Shown here one piece after another: positions 9,988-19,914 of a DNA stretch of 64,000 bases. Positions within the stretch are counted from its first letter, which is position 1; each line of letters begins with the position of its first letter. A program made the position numbers and the translations under genes. This stretch comes from Melanopsichium pennsylvanicum. Lineage: Eukaryota; Basidiomycota; Ustilaginomycetes; Ustilaginales. The stretch is from positions 248,001-312,000 of the forward strand of contig OAPG01000003.1 in NCBI GenBank assembly GCA_900208305.1, read 5' to 3'. The notes under the pieces were generated by a model that saw only the letters and a program-made list of their open reading frames with translations, made no database searches and was not told the DNA's origin.

Positions 9988-10643
9988 CCTATCTACTGAC
10001 CATCTAGTGAAAGGGTATGGGAAAGCACCGCACTATCTGCTCAAGCAGCCCTTCAGAAACCGCTTTGTAATGGCCTAACGACAGGAGCGAAGAATCGCGC
10101 TTTCGCAAAAATAGACGAGTCGGCGGGATGCACAACCGAGAAACCTGCTTGCCTCTTTCCGCGGTTAGACCAAGCTTGAGCCGAGCTTGTACACGTACGT
10201 TGATCGTTTGTGCGCATATGTAGCAGACTGCCCCTAGGAAGGTTGTAAAAAAGGAAACTATGCTTTTCTTCTCGACGACGGCCAATTCATGGATTGCAGT
10301 AAATTGGGGAGCAATAGAAGCTAAAATTGGGAAAGCAGAAGCGAGAGAGCTCGAAATACAAAACCGGTGGGCACGTTTTCAGGGTCCAATCTCTTGCATG
10401 GAGCACGTTGAAAGCGGGAATACAAATGCCGAGCAAACTACTATATAGCCCTGGTCGATACTGCTAAATGAACGTGTCGTTGGTCAAATAGGCTCTGCGT
10501 CATCACTTCTCGCGACCGCCGGCTGCTCACTGTGCTTGGGACTTATAGACACAGTCGCAACGACTGACGTCTCTTTAAGGTACCATACTGTGACTTGAAT
10601 TATTGAATCGATCGGACATCATGGTATGGCGCGCATGTGCATA
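9988..10643 (-). promoter_or_regulatory. Upstream region of the sphingomyelinase-like gene and 3' flank of REV3
   Basis: This 656-base interval lies between two minus-strand genes. The only open frames are short. No repeat, RNA or distinct regulatory site was recognised. Confidence 0.4.
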
Positions 10644-13600
10644 TCAGTCCACGTCAGTGTCTGGGTCGTGAACTGTCGCCCACGCGTCTTGAACAGCTGC
10701 ACTGCGCTGTCCCTCGTCGTCAAACAGCCCCGCAACGTATCTCCCAACCAAGGCCGCATCTTCCAAAACTTTTACCACCTTTGACTTCTGATACGTGTAA
10801 GGACAATCTAGACTGACGCACTCCACCTCGCCTCCCGCTTTCTCTGTCCTTGCACAAGTGTTGCAAATCTTGTCAAGCGCTCTTGCCTGTTGCTCCAGCA
10901 TGTTGACCTTTGAAGAGATTGTGTGAACTGTGAGAGTTGGATTCTGGCGACAGTCGATGCAGATCGGAGAGGCGGTGCGTGTGCTGCAGATATGGCATGT
11001 TTCTGTTGTATAGTGGCTGTTCAAGGTTGCAACTGTCGCCGCTGCATTGACTATTGTCGTTGCGGTAGCTTTGCTCTGCCAAGAGGAAGGCGTGAAGGAT
11101 TCGTCAGGTGTGCTCGTCGATTCTTGTTCTTGAATAGCAGATAGCAGTGCCGCAGTAGGTCGCTGGTTCCAGAAAGTGTTGTTCGGCTTGGGCATCTCCA
11201 GGAACCAGCTTTCCACATCGGCCCCGAGGAGATTGAACACTCGCGCCAAAGGTGGTATGATGGTCCTTGTGATGTAGTAGAGGGCATTAATCTGCAATTG
11301 TGGATTCTTGAGGAAAGCTTCCGGACCTACAGCCTGCTGGTTTAGCTTTGCTCTTGGTTCGCCTTGTGAAATGATGTATGGTACTCTCTCGCCGTATTGC
11401 GGCTCGGACCTAGCATCGATCAACATCCTTCTAGCGCTTACGGCTGCACCAGGCGGAGGTGCCACTTTGTCATTGTACGAGCCCAAACGAACCTCTTTGG
11501 CAAAGATAAAGTCTTGCGGACTCACCCTTCCCTCGAGAATCTTCTTCCACTGTCTCTGCAGATACCGTTTGACTGTACTCAAATCCCTGCTGCGGAACAA
11601 AATCCGGATACTGGCCTCCAGCATTCTCTGGATTGCGGGATGAAAATCTCTTCGGACAGTCTCGATGCCCTTTGCGTCAAATCCAGCCTCCCTCTCGTCC
11701 AAGCTCTCGTACTTGAAGCCAACATACCTCTTCTTTGCCAACAACACGCATGGCAAGTACACCTTTTCGAACTTCAACTTGACCGGTTTAGGGTTGAGCT
11801 TCGTCACTTTCTCTGCGATGAGGTTGCCTAAGGAGAACGCTTCCTCTTTCGTTCTACCGGGTAGGTATACGAAGAGCGAGTCGGTGTCACCGTACACCAC
11901 CTGCGCTCCCCACTCCGCCGTCCCATTGATGAGATTCATCGCCTTCTCCAAGGTCTCGCGACCAGTCTGCACAATGGCGTCGGCGATCTCAACGCATGGC
12001 ATGCGACCGGAGAAGCTTGCAGAAGTGTAGCCGTACGTTACGTTGGCGAGAAGCTTCAAGGATAGCTGGCGGGCGTTTTGGATTCGCTGGAAACTCTTGT
12101 CCGATTTAGTTCCCTTCATGGAGCCCTTGACCATCACTCTCGTATCCAGGATCTCGGACAACATCTTTGCAAGCAAAGACTTTCGCACGGAAGGCTTAAC
12201 GAAGAGCAAGCCGTTGCTGCTGATATTTACGTCATTCTCGAGAAGGCTCAGAAGGCCTTTTGGAGGCGAGTAATCCACCACACCGAGCTTGCCAGTGCCC
12301 TTAAATTCTGCGACCCTTCCGAGGCATGTGCTGTAGCACAGGTTGTACGCAATCATGATCGAAGGGTAGAGCGATTGAAAATCAAGAACGATCAAAGGCC
12401 CTTTGTAGAACGCGCTCTGAGGCTCCATGATGAGGGGCAAACACTCGGCTGCGTTCTGTTTGCCTACCTGAGCTCGAGAAGGAGAGATGAGGACAAAGTT
12501 CTCCGGTTTAGCTATGCGGAGCATGATGCTTTCGACCTTAAACTGCGAACCGCGGGAGATGACGCTGAAAAAGTCGATCCCGTAAATGCGTGCGAATTCG
12601 GCAGTTCTCAAAACAAATTCTGACTCGCTGATGATCTCTAGCTCCAGCTCCACCATATTGACGTAGTACAGCAAGGCTCTTTTGACCAACTCTGCTTTCC
12701 CACTTGTATACCATGCGGTCAAGGTGGAGAAGCTGAACTTTGGAATCCGTCGGTGCAAGAGGTGATACGTCACGTTCTCGAGAGTGTAGAGGTTGAGGGT
12801 AAGTTCGCCCTTCATCAGCCGCCAAAGGTTCAAGGTATGCCGTCCGGTGATGCGGAGCGCTGAAGATTGCGTGTACGCGTAGTTGTCGCTTTTCCCACCG
12901 GCGCGACCCGTGTTGTGCACGATGGACCGGCCCAGCTGGGGGACAAGATCAAAATCGTATTCCTTGGCAGCTCGCTCGATGATATAGCCCCATGAGGAAG
13001 AGTGGATCTCCCATCCGACCAAGATCTCAGGATCAAAGGCTCTGACGAGATCTATAAGCGTGTTGTACAGCTCAAGTTCGTCCTCGACGACTTCGGCGGC
13101 CAGATGGGACAGACCAAGACGATGGGCCGGGATGCAGGGGTGTTCGACCATAATCAGACCAGTTCGGAGGTCAGGGCGACTACCTGTGTCTTGAAGATGC
13201 TCGTCCTCATTCTGAAACGAATAGATGATCGCTTGGACGGGGTCATACGAAGGGTCGGGGAACAAGGAGCCACGGGTCGTGGTGAGCACTTCGATAGCAA
13301 GGGTTGTCATGTGCTGTTTCTGCCTCGTCACCAACGTAGTGGACTTGTGCTGCGAAATCTTGAACCCGAAGTCATTTGCTTGGGTCAATCGTTCGATCTG
13401 GGACAGCAGCCGGGCTCGACGACGTTTGGATCGTTGTTTTTCTACAACAACTTCCTTCTTCCGCCAAGCAAGAGTTTCGAGTATTGTCGGCGGGGGCGGG
13501 CCGAATTGCCAGTACCTCTTCCGGGGTGGTGCGGGTGAAGGGAGATATGAGGAGGAGGCGTTATAGTGTTCAAAGGCGCGAAGATAAGGAAGCGTCTGGG

Positions 13601-15683
13601 ATTGGAAGGAGAACATGCGACCAGCATACTCTCGCAGTCGTGCAGGGACGTCGGCTGGGTTCGAAAAGTGGGGATCGAGGTGATACTGGCGCGGAATGGA
13701 GAAGATGGAGAAGGTTGACGTGACAACAGACAGGGTTGGAGCAGGTTCGTGAAACGTCACAAGTCGCTTTCCCGAATCTGACTTACACGACGATGAAAAT
13801 GAGGTCGAGGAGGGGACAAGTCTATTCGGTCGTGACCCATTCGATTTCGTTGGTGTGGGCGGGATTGAAGTTGGATCAGCGAAACGGACCTTTGCAGAGC
13901 TCTTGACTTCGAGAGCGTTTGTAGAATTACTGTCATTCATGCTGCCAGCAGAGTGTTCGTACTTAGCAGTCTTGAACTTGCGCACGCTATCCTCGTGAAG
14001 TTTTTTCGACAAATCGGACGAGGGAGACGCCATTGGCGTGGTCGTTTCATTATCCAAAAAGTCGGCATGCCTTCGCTTCTTGGGCGTGGACGAAGGACTT
14101 CTGCTGAATGCACTGTTGGAAGACATATTGGAATTGGAGCTATCTCTTCGCTGCCACCTTCTCCCCTGATCCTGACCATCGGTCTGCGCATCACTGGTGG
14201 TTCGATCTCCAACTTCCCCCATCTCATCTTCCTGATCCGACGGCGGGTCAGCGTTGGCAGCAACATCCTCGATCTCGGCCTGTTGGAGCTTCTGCGTGAA
14301 TTCCTGGCTTTTGAAGTACTTGGCATCAAAATCCCCTTCCTCCTTCTTCGATTCCTGAGTCAGTTGTGTCGAGACATCGCGTTGCTGAGTCTGGGAGAAC
14401 ATGTACTGCAGATCGTAAAGCTTGGCACTCGCGCTCGGTCCGGTGCGTTGAGAGTACGGATCGGCCGTACGGATCTGATCCTGATACGGGTGAAATACTT
14501 CTACTGCGTCGAAGGTGGTCATGATATACTGGTCTAGCCCTGGGCGATGGGTGAAGTGATCGGGATGGCGTTCGCGAGGCACAATCTTGTTTTTCTCATC
14601 TATCAACCGCTTCTCAAGCAGCAGCCGCATTCGATCTTCGGAATTCCACGGTGGTGATTCTCCCATGGTAAATGCTCTCGGGTCCCGGGTGGGATCTTCT
14701 GAGGGTATGGAGGGAGGTAGGCCAACAGCGGCTCGTCGAGCTTTCTCATCTTCCCATAAGCCGGATAAGGAAGGAACGAGGATGTTCTGACTCTCTGAAG
14801 AAGAGCTGTAGGTTTCGTCAAAATCACAGTGAAGATCTCTCTGTTTGAGTCTCCTTCTGTTGATGATCCAAGGCGCACTTGCATCCGCCTCAAGTTCGCA
14901 ATGCGTTCCCCGGTGCACGTCTTCCGCTTGAACATGAGCGTACGGTATCGAATTGCGGTTCCAGATCTTGTTCCTATATTCCAGAGGAGAATCGTTGTCG
15001 CTAGCTACTGTGCTGCCCTTCGGGATTGGAAGTCGGAATCTCACGTCGTCAAGATCAAGGTAATCACAACCAAACACGTTGTAATCCAGCATAAACTGCA
15101 GCTGATATCTGATATGAACCTCGAATGGCTGAAAGACCGTCTTCATCACACCGCCGCTCTCCAAGATGGCTGCTAACCTGTAGTTGTGTGACGGATCCAC
15201 AAAGCTGATCTTTAGAAAGTAGCTATAGCCGACGTGATAGCCGTAAAAGTTGACGCCTTTGCAAATGTGGATGGCAGCAATGAACTGATTAGTCTCGGGG
15301 TCGTCAGGGTTGCGACGGAGGGAGGCAGCCATGGCGGAGTTGAGCTCACGACCCAGTCTATGAATGTAGCGGAGAACATTGTCGGGGTCGAGAGAGCCTT
15401 TGTAGGGGATGTAGCAGTAGGGGTAGATATTATGGATGTGGAGACAGACACGTTGACCAGCCGGGGTAGCGCCAAAGATGCGAAGGATGGGGACGCGGCG
15501 AAGAGGGACACCTTCCGAGTTGAAAGCACAGCTGGTGCGATCTAGAGGGGTAGGAAGGGTCAGTATATGGTCGATATTGATGAGTCGGACACGAAAGAAC
15601 GGGTCGGAGGCGGTCGAGTCAATCTTCTCGGTCCGTTGTAGCGGGGGTTGGCTCTGGTCTGCTTTTTGAGTGGCAGTGATCAT
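10644..15683 (-). CDS. REV3: DNA polymerase zeta catalytic subunit Rev3
   Basis: This B-family polymerase does error-prone translesion synthesis together with Rev7. The frame extends upstream only to a TTG, so the first ATG (15683) is chosen, giving 1679 residues against about 1500 in yeast. The N-terminal polymerase region (FRVRLINIDHIL onward) is followed by a long low-complexity linker rich in Ser, Asp and Thr, where Rev7-type binding sites usually lie. Polymerase motif A, DFQSLYPSIM, starts at about residue 1101. Motif B lies in KLLANVTYGYTSASFSGR, and motif C, YGDTDS, is at about 1264-1269 with its two metal-binding Asp residues intact. The C-terminus has two four-Cys clusters: CHIC...CIDC from about 1563 (zinc type) and CNTC...C...C near 1605 (Fe-S type, binding accessory subunits). 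No intron is needed. It is divergent from PMS1. Confidence 0.97.
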   Translation of the reverse strand: MITATQKADQSQPPLQRTEKIDSTASDPFFRVRLINIDHILTLPTPLDRTSCAFNSEGVPLRRVPILRIFGATPAGQRVCLHIHNIYPYCYIPYKGSLDPDNVLRYIHRLGRELNSAMAASLRRNPDDPETNQFIAAIHICKGVNFYGYHVGYSYFLKISFVDPSHNYRLAAILESGGVMKTVFQPFEVHIRYQLQFMLDYNVFGCDYLDLDDVRFRLPIPKGSTVASDNDSPLEYRNKIWNRNSIPYAHVQAEDVHRGTHCELEADASAPWIINRRRLKQRDLHCDFDETYSSSSESQNILVPSLSGLWEDEKARRAAVGLPPSIPSEDPTRDPRAFTMGESPPWNSEDRMRLLLEKRLIDEKNKIVPRERHPDHFTHRPGLDQYIMTTFDAVEVFHPYQDQIRTADPYSQRTGPSASAKLYDLQYMFSQTQQRDVSTQLTQESKKEEGDFDAKYFKSQEFTQKLQQAEIEDVAANADPPSDQEDEMGEVGDRTTSDAQTDGQDQGRRWQRRDSSNSNMSSNSAFSRSPSSTPKKRRHADFLDNETTTPMASPSSDLSKKLHEDSVRKFKTAKYEHSAGSMNDSNSTNALEVKSSAKVRFADPTSIPPTPTKSNGSRPNRLVPSSTSFSSSCKSDSGKRLVTFHEPAPTLSVVTSTFSIFSIPRQYHLDPHFSNPADVPARLREYAGRMFSFQSQTLPYLRAFEHYNASSSYLPSPAPPRKRYWQFGPPPPTILETLAWRKKEVVVEKQRSKRRRARLLSQIERLTQANDFGFKISQHKSTTLVTRQKQHMTTLAIEVLTTTRGSLFPDPSYDPVQAIIYSFQNEDEHLQDTGSRPDLRTGLIMVEHPCIPAHRLGLSHLAAEVVEDELELYNTLIDLVRAFDPEILVGWEIHSSSWGYIIERAAKEYDFDLVPQLGRSIVHNTGRAGGKSDNYAYTQSSALRITGRHTLNLWRLMKGELTLNLYTLENVTYHLLHRRIPKFSFSTLTAWYTSGKAELVKRALLYYVNMVELELEIISESEFVLRTAEFARIYGIDFFSVISRGSQFKVESIMLRIAKPENFVLISPSRAQVGKQNAAECLPLIMEPQSAFYKGPLIVLDFQSLYPSIMIAYNLCYSTCLGRVAEFKGTGKLGVVDYSPPKGLLSLLENDVNISSNGLLFVKPSVRKSLLAKMLSEILDTRVMVKGSMKGTKSDKSFQRIQNARQLSLKLLANVTYGYTSASFSGRMPCVEIADAIVQTGRETLEKAMNLINGTAEWGAQVVYGDTDSLFVYLPGRTKEEAFSLGNLIAEKVTKLNPKPVKLKFEKVYLPCVLLAKKRYVGFKYESLDEREAGFDAKGIETVRRDFHPAIQRMLEASIRILFRSRDLSTVKRYLQRQWKKILEGRVSPQDFIFAKEVRLGSYNDKVAPPPGAAVSARRMLIDARSEPQYGERVPYIISQGEPRAKLNQQAVGPEAFLKNPQLQINALYYITRTIIPPLARVFNLLGADVESWFLEMPKPNNTFWNQRPTAALLSAIQEQESTSTPDESFTPSSWQSKATATTIVNAAATVATLNSHYTTETCHICSTRTASPICIDCRQNPTLTVHTISSKVNMLEQQARALDKICNTCARTEKAGGEVECVSLDCPYTYQKSKVVKVLEDAALVGRYVAGLFDDEGQRSAAVQDAWATVHDPDTDVD

Positions 15684-16206
15684 GGCGGGTGATGTGAGCG
15701 GGAACGCAATGGTATGAGCCTCATCATCTCTCAATTAGCACTAGTTGAATGTTCGAGAGTCTTTGATCATGATGGTAGCAGCTGTTTGAAGTAGTCATGG
15801 TTGAAAGGTGATAGATAGATGACAAACTGAGCTCGGCGACCACAAAGTGTGTGTATGTTTGTGTCAGGGTCCACAAACGGAAACCACGAGCTGCATGCGT
15901 TTGGTGACCGCTTTGAAATGGAGGCTAAATTTGACAGCCTTGTCAGCTTTCGCGATCTCACAACTGCCTAGAAAAAAAAACACGGTACGCGCTAGTGCTT
16001 TTTACGCCACAGAAGGGTCCTTCTTGTACTCAACTTTTTTGTGTTCTTCTAAATACCCGCAATTCCCATATGCAGTTCTTTTTTTGCTCGTCCCACCGCT
16101 CTCGACTTGACCCATCTCGCAGCTCTCAGCTGGCAGTTGGCTTTCGCGTCAAAGCTTGCTGAGTCTGTGTCACTCTTTTTCATCCTTCAGCCTTGAAATT
16201 GCGACC
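15684..16206. promoter_or_regulatory. Shared divergent promoter of REV3 and PMS1 with two TTTCGCG elements
   Basis: The 523 bases between the two start codons contain TTTCGCGA at 15948-15955 and TTTCGCGT at 16142-16149. These resemble the E2F/MBF/SBF class of cell-cycle sites, which drive G1/S genes in fungi and animals. The second copy, read on the minus strand, is ACGCGAAA. Short T and A runs lie around 15970 and 16078. That both genes respond to these sites is an inference. Confidence 0.45.
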
Positions 16207-19173
16207 ATGTCGACAACCGACTTGCCGCAAAAAGGCTACGGCGCCCAACCACTTCCTTCCACTGGCTCCAACGTCATCAAACCCATCCCTCTCCCCGATG
16301 TTCATCGTATAACTAGCGGTCAAGTCGTTCTCGACCTCCAGACGGCAGTCAAAGAGCTCATCGAAAATGCTCTCGATGCATCCGCCACAAACATTGCCAT
16401 TAACTTCCGCGATTATGGTGCAGACTCGTTCGAAGTCATCGACAATGGAACTGGTCTCGACCCGTCCAACTACGCCTGTGTTGGACTTAAGCACTACACC
16501 AGCAAGCTCTCGTCCTTCTCCGACCTAGCTCTTGTGCGAACATTCGGGTTTCGTGGTGAAGCTCTCTCGTCCCTCTGTGCTCTCGCCTCCGTCACTATTC
16601 ACACTGCCACAAAGGAGCAGGCTCCTATGGGGACGGTGCTCAAACTTGACAGAGGAGGAAGGGTCGAGAGCGACACAGGCAGAGCCGCGAGGCAGAGGGG
16701 TACAACAATCACCATCGAGGGTTTGTTCAAGACTCTACCCGTGCGTAGAAAGGAGTTTGAGAAGAATTTCAAACGAGAGTTTACCAAAGCACAGAATCTC
16801 CTTCAGGCCTACGCGCTCATCACAAAGGGTGTCCGGTGGACAACGACAAACACCCCTGCGGGTGGCAGGAAACAAGCGCAATTCAGCGTCAACTCGTCCA
16901 ATGCAGACGACTATCTTGTCGCCAATGTGTCTGCTCTGTTCGGTGCCAAAGTTGCGCCAACGCTCATGCCTCTTCATCTCGATCTTACTTTCTCGGTCGC
17001 CCGGACTCGAAACAAATACCTCCAGAGCATCGCCGATGCCAACAGTGCCAACGATGATGCAGAAGCAGCGCAGAATGAGACCTCAACAGTGACGGTGATT
17101 GGTCTGATCAGCAAGCCCACCTATGGCTCGGGTCGAACCTCATCCGATCGACAATTCTTCTACATCAACGGTCGACCCTGGGAAGCAGGTCGGGTGAGCC
17201 GTGCTTTCAACGAGGTGTACAAGTCGTACATTTCGAACCATTTTCCATTTGTCATTGCTGACTTTCGACTGCCGACAGACTCGTACGACGTAAATGTCAG
17301 CCCAGACAAGAGAACCATTTTTTTGCATGAGGAAAGCCGGCTGATAGAGAAAGTCAGGGAGGCACTCGAGGAATTGTTCGCTCCAAGCCGAGCGACCTTC
17401 ATGGTCAACGGGGCGAGTCGGTCTTTACGCAATGGGAATGGAGTCACAAGCTTGAGTGCTCAATCCAAGCTGGATGGATTTGCGGCCAGGGCGAACGACC
17501 AAAGGGCGGTTGATGCCGGTCAGGACGAGAGCGAAGAGGACCAGACGGACCGAGAAGACGAGCTGGAATTGGGCGAGCAAGAAGCCGAAGTACGGCACAA
17601 AGAAGGCGCGGACTTGGAGCCGGAATTGAAGGAGCAGTCGATGGCCGGTAACAAGGAAGATCAAGAAGGAAGCGACCCATCAATCCGAGCTCTCGAAGCC
17701 AAATCACACGATCTCGAGTATCGAGAAGATTCAGATTCTCTGCCTCCGCTTGCAGTCGGCGGACGAGGACAACAGATCGATGATGACAGCGACAGTAACT
17801 TGGATGCACCAGGTCCACTTGCTCCTGAATCTCAATCCCCGATCCAGCCCCCTTGCAAACGAGATTTCGATGAAGTACTGGATGTGAGCCAGGCTTCGTG
17901 GTCACCGACAAAGAAGCAGCGCACTAAAATATCATCTCCTGCACCGACAAGGTCGATCAAATCTCCTGTTACCGATCGATCTCGGAGGGAAGCGAGAAAC
18001 GTTCTATCATCGCTGCGAACTTACGCTCTGCCGGGAACCCAGATCGACGAGGATCTGCCTGTGTCGAGACGGATGGCTGCCGGAGACGACGAAGATGTCA
18101 CAACGCTAATGGCCGCAGAGGTAGACGTGGTGGACGAATTTGCTGAAAACCGCCAGGAGATTCTTCCACCGCCCGTTGCGCGGGTCGATGAAGATCGAAG
18201 CGAAGATGAAGCTCTATCGGTTAACGAGGAGCCATTGTCGAACAAGCTGATCGCAATGAAGGAATGCGCTCTCGTGTCCGATCATGGAGAGATCTTGTCC
18301 CTTGACTTGGCAAGTCTTGCCCACCGACTGCAAAGTCGACGAGCCGCAGCGGTGCGCGCAGCGACCAAGGCTCCTCCATCTCTCACTGTTTCTGGCCAAG
18401 AAGCGCTGCTCGCGGATGCCAGCGTCTCGAACGAGGATGAAGCGTCAGTTGAGCGAGCGCTTTCGCGTGTCATTCACAAATCCGATTTTGCGCTCATGTC
18501 TGTCGTTGGCCAATTCAACCTGGGTTTCATCATTGCGCGTCGTCACGTATCCGCCACTTCTACCTGCGATGAAATGGACGACCTGTTTATCGTCGACCAG
18601 CACGCCTCGGACGAAAAGTTCAACTTTGAAACGCTGCATCACACTACAGTGATTCGATCCCAAAAGCTCATTTCGCCGCGTCCTCTCGAGCTTTCTGGCT
18701 CGGACGAATTGGTTGCTATCGAGCACCAAGAAACGCTGCTTTCGAATGGATTCGAGATCGAAGTCTCGGAAACAGGATTGCCGGGAACCAGGATCAAGTT
18801 GATCTCACAGCCCATGAGCAAAGGCGTAGTTTTTGGGGTGAAGGATTTGGAGGAGCTGCTGTATCTATTACGGGATACCAGTGCAGGCTCAGACTCAGCT
18901 AAGGGGCAAAGATGCGGTAAGGCGAGAAACATGTTTGCCAGTAGAGCTTGTAGGAAGAGCGTCATGATTGGAACCGCCTTGAACAAGATGAGGATGAAGG
19001 GCATCTTGAAGAATATGGGCGAGATTGAACATCCATGGAACTGTCCGCACGGCCGACCGACCATGCGGCACCTGGCGTGTTTGAAGACGCACAGCGGCAA
19101 AGTTACAAGGGTCGAAATGGAGCAAGAGAATGTTGAACTTAGTCGGAAAGAGGTCGCTCGACGTTTTGGCTAG
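16207..19173 (+). CDS. PMS1: DNA mismatch repair endonuclease Pms1 (MutL-alpha subunit)
   Basis: This is the MutL homologue that pairs with Mlh1 and nicks DNA in mismatch repair. The frame begins at a TTG upstream, but the ATG at 16207 (GCGACCATGTCG) gives MSTTDLPQKG and 988 residues. The GHKL ATPase motifs are intact: ELIENALDAS near residue 47, DNGTGLD near 79 and FGFRGEALSS near 112. A transducer domain follows, with RQFFYINGRPW and NVSPDKR. A roughly 350-residue acidic, disordered linker separates this from the C-terminal domain. The nuclease metal motif DQHASDEKFNFE is near 797, with SRACRKSVMIG near 911 and CPHGRPTMRHL near 945, so this is the catalytic PMS1/PMS2 type. No intron is needed. 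The gene is head to head with REV3. Confidence 0.97.
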   Translation: MSTTDLPQKGYGAQPLPSTGSNVIKPIPLPDVHRITSGQVVLDLQTAVKELIENALDASATNIAINFRDYGADSFEVIDNGTGLDPSNYACVGLKHYTSKLSSFSDLALVRTFGFRGEALSSLCALASVTIHTATKEQAPMGTVLKLDRGGRVESDTGRAARQRGTTITIEGLFKTLPVRRKEFEKNFKREFTKAQNLLQAYALITKGVRWTTTNTPAGGRKQAQFSVNSSNADDYLVANVSALFGAKVAPTLMPLHLDLTFSVARTRNKYLQSIADANSANDDAEAAQNETSTVTVIGLISKPTYGSGRTSSDRQFFYINGRPWEAGRVSRAFNEVYKSYISNHFPFVIADFRLPTDSYDVNVSPDKRTIFLHEESRLIEKVREALEELFAPSRATFMVNGASRSLRNGNGVTSLSAQSKLDGFAARANDQRAVDAGQDESEEDQTDREDELELGEQEAEVRHKEGADLEPELKEQSMAGNKEDQEGSDPSIRALEAKSHDLEYREDSDSLPPLAVGGRGQQIDDDSDSNLDAPGPLAPESQSPIQPPCKRDFDEVLDVSQASWSPTKKQRTKISSPAPTRSIKSPVTDRSRREARNVLSSLRTYALPGTQIDEDLPVSRRMAAGDDEDVTTLMAAEVDVVDEFAENRQEILPPPVARVDEDRSEDEALSVNEEPLSNKLIAMKECALVSDHGEILSLDLASLAHRLQSRRAAAVRAATKAPPSLTVSGQEALLADASVSNEDEASVERALSRVIHKSDFALMSVVGQFNLGFIIARRHVSATSTCDEMDDLFIVDQHASDEKFNFETLHHTTVIRSQKLISPRPLELSGSDELVAIEHQETLLSNGFEIEVSETGLPGTRIKLISQPMSKGVVFGVKDLEELLYLLRDTSAGSDSAKGQRCGKARNMFASRACRKSVMIGTALNKMRMKGILKNMGEIEHPWNCPHGRPTMRHLACLKTHSGKVTRVEMEQENVELSRKEVARRFG

Positions 19174-19413
19174 TTTTGGATGTCACTCATATCATGTTTT
19201 GAAAACACTAGCCTGTGAATGATGGTGAGAGTGTGAGACGGGTATTGGATTATGGAGACGTGAGAAGAGAAGAACACCAAAAGGAAGGAAAATGCGATGG
19301 AAATACACAGGACGCAAAACTCTATATATGATGGGATGGGGCACGAGTTAATGTTGTGCGACGATTCACGTTGCCAGCTTTGAAACATACTGCGGGATCG
19401 TGTTGCGTGGCTC
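19174..19413. other. Convergent 3' intergenic region
   Basis: These 240 bases separate the 3' ends of PMS1 and the small minus-strand gene. Nothing specific was recognised. Confidence 0.4.
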
Positions 19414-19914
19414 TTAGAGCTCGTCGGTGTCGTCGTGATTGTGAAAGTCAACACCAAGATCCTCAGTAGGCATCAACGCGTTGCCCTTGGCGTGGGTCAA
19501 GCTGTCGATCCTGATGTTTAAATGCTTGGCTCTCTTTCTGAGCGCATCCCTGGATCTCCAAAGCTGGTGTAGCTGGCCGAGCAACTTTTTCTTCCTCTCT
19601 TTGGCGTTGAGATCTTCGACAATGACAAAGTCGTCTTCGTCGTCTTTTGTTTCAGACAACGTGCCATCATCATCGAATCTGTCGGTATTTGGCATCAGAG
19701 GGCGTCGTGAAGTCTGCTTGTGTGATGAAAAGGGTTTGCAAGCGAAGCGCGATAGCTGCTTGTCGATCTTCTCCTGTTCTTCATCAAGGTATTGGAGGAG
19801 ATCGTAAATTTCACGACGATAGTCTGGGAGAGATTTGCGCGGATCAAGGACGTAGTCATCCGAAGTGGTCGACAGATTGGTTAGAACAGAAGAGGCTTGT
19901 GCTATCGTGGTCAT
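19414..19914 (-). CDS. Small acidic protein of unknown function with predicted coiled coils, 166 aa
   Basis: I do not recognise this protein. It begins MTTIAQASSVLTNLSTTS. The segment LPDYRREIYDLLQYLDEEQEKIDKQLSRF (about residues 29-58) looks like an amphipathic helix or coiled coil. An acidic loop follows (RFDDDGTLSETKDDEDDFVIVED). A second helical, basic part, AKERKKKLLGQLHQLWRSRDALRKRAKHL, comes next, and the acidic tail ends DDTDEL. No signal peptide or membrane helix is present. The pattern of two helices around an acidic linker suggests a small scaffold or complex subunit, but that is a guess. Codon use and clear helical periodicity support a real gene. It converges on PMS1 and diverges from ERG2. 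Confidence 0.65.
   Translation of the reverse strand: MTTIAQASSVLTNLSTTSDDYVLDPRKSLPDYRREIYDLLQYLDEEQEKIDKQLSRFACKPFSSHKQTSRRPLMPNTDRFDDDGTLSETKDDEDDFVIVEDLNAKERKKKLLGQLHQLWRSRDALRKRAKHLNIRIDSLTHAKGNALMPTEDLGVDFHNHDDTDEL

Noticed and set aside
15684..15734. Extra 17 residues at the REV3 N-terminus
   Set aside because: That extension starts at TTG; the first ATG is at 15683.
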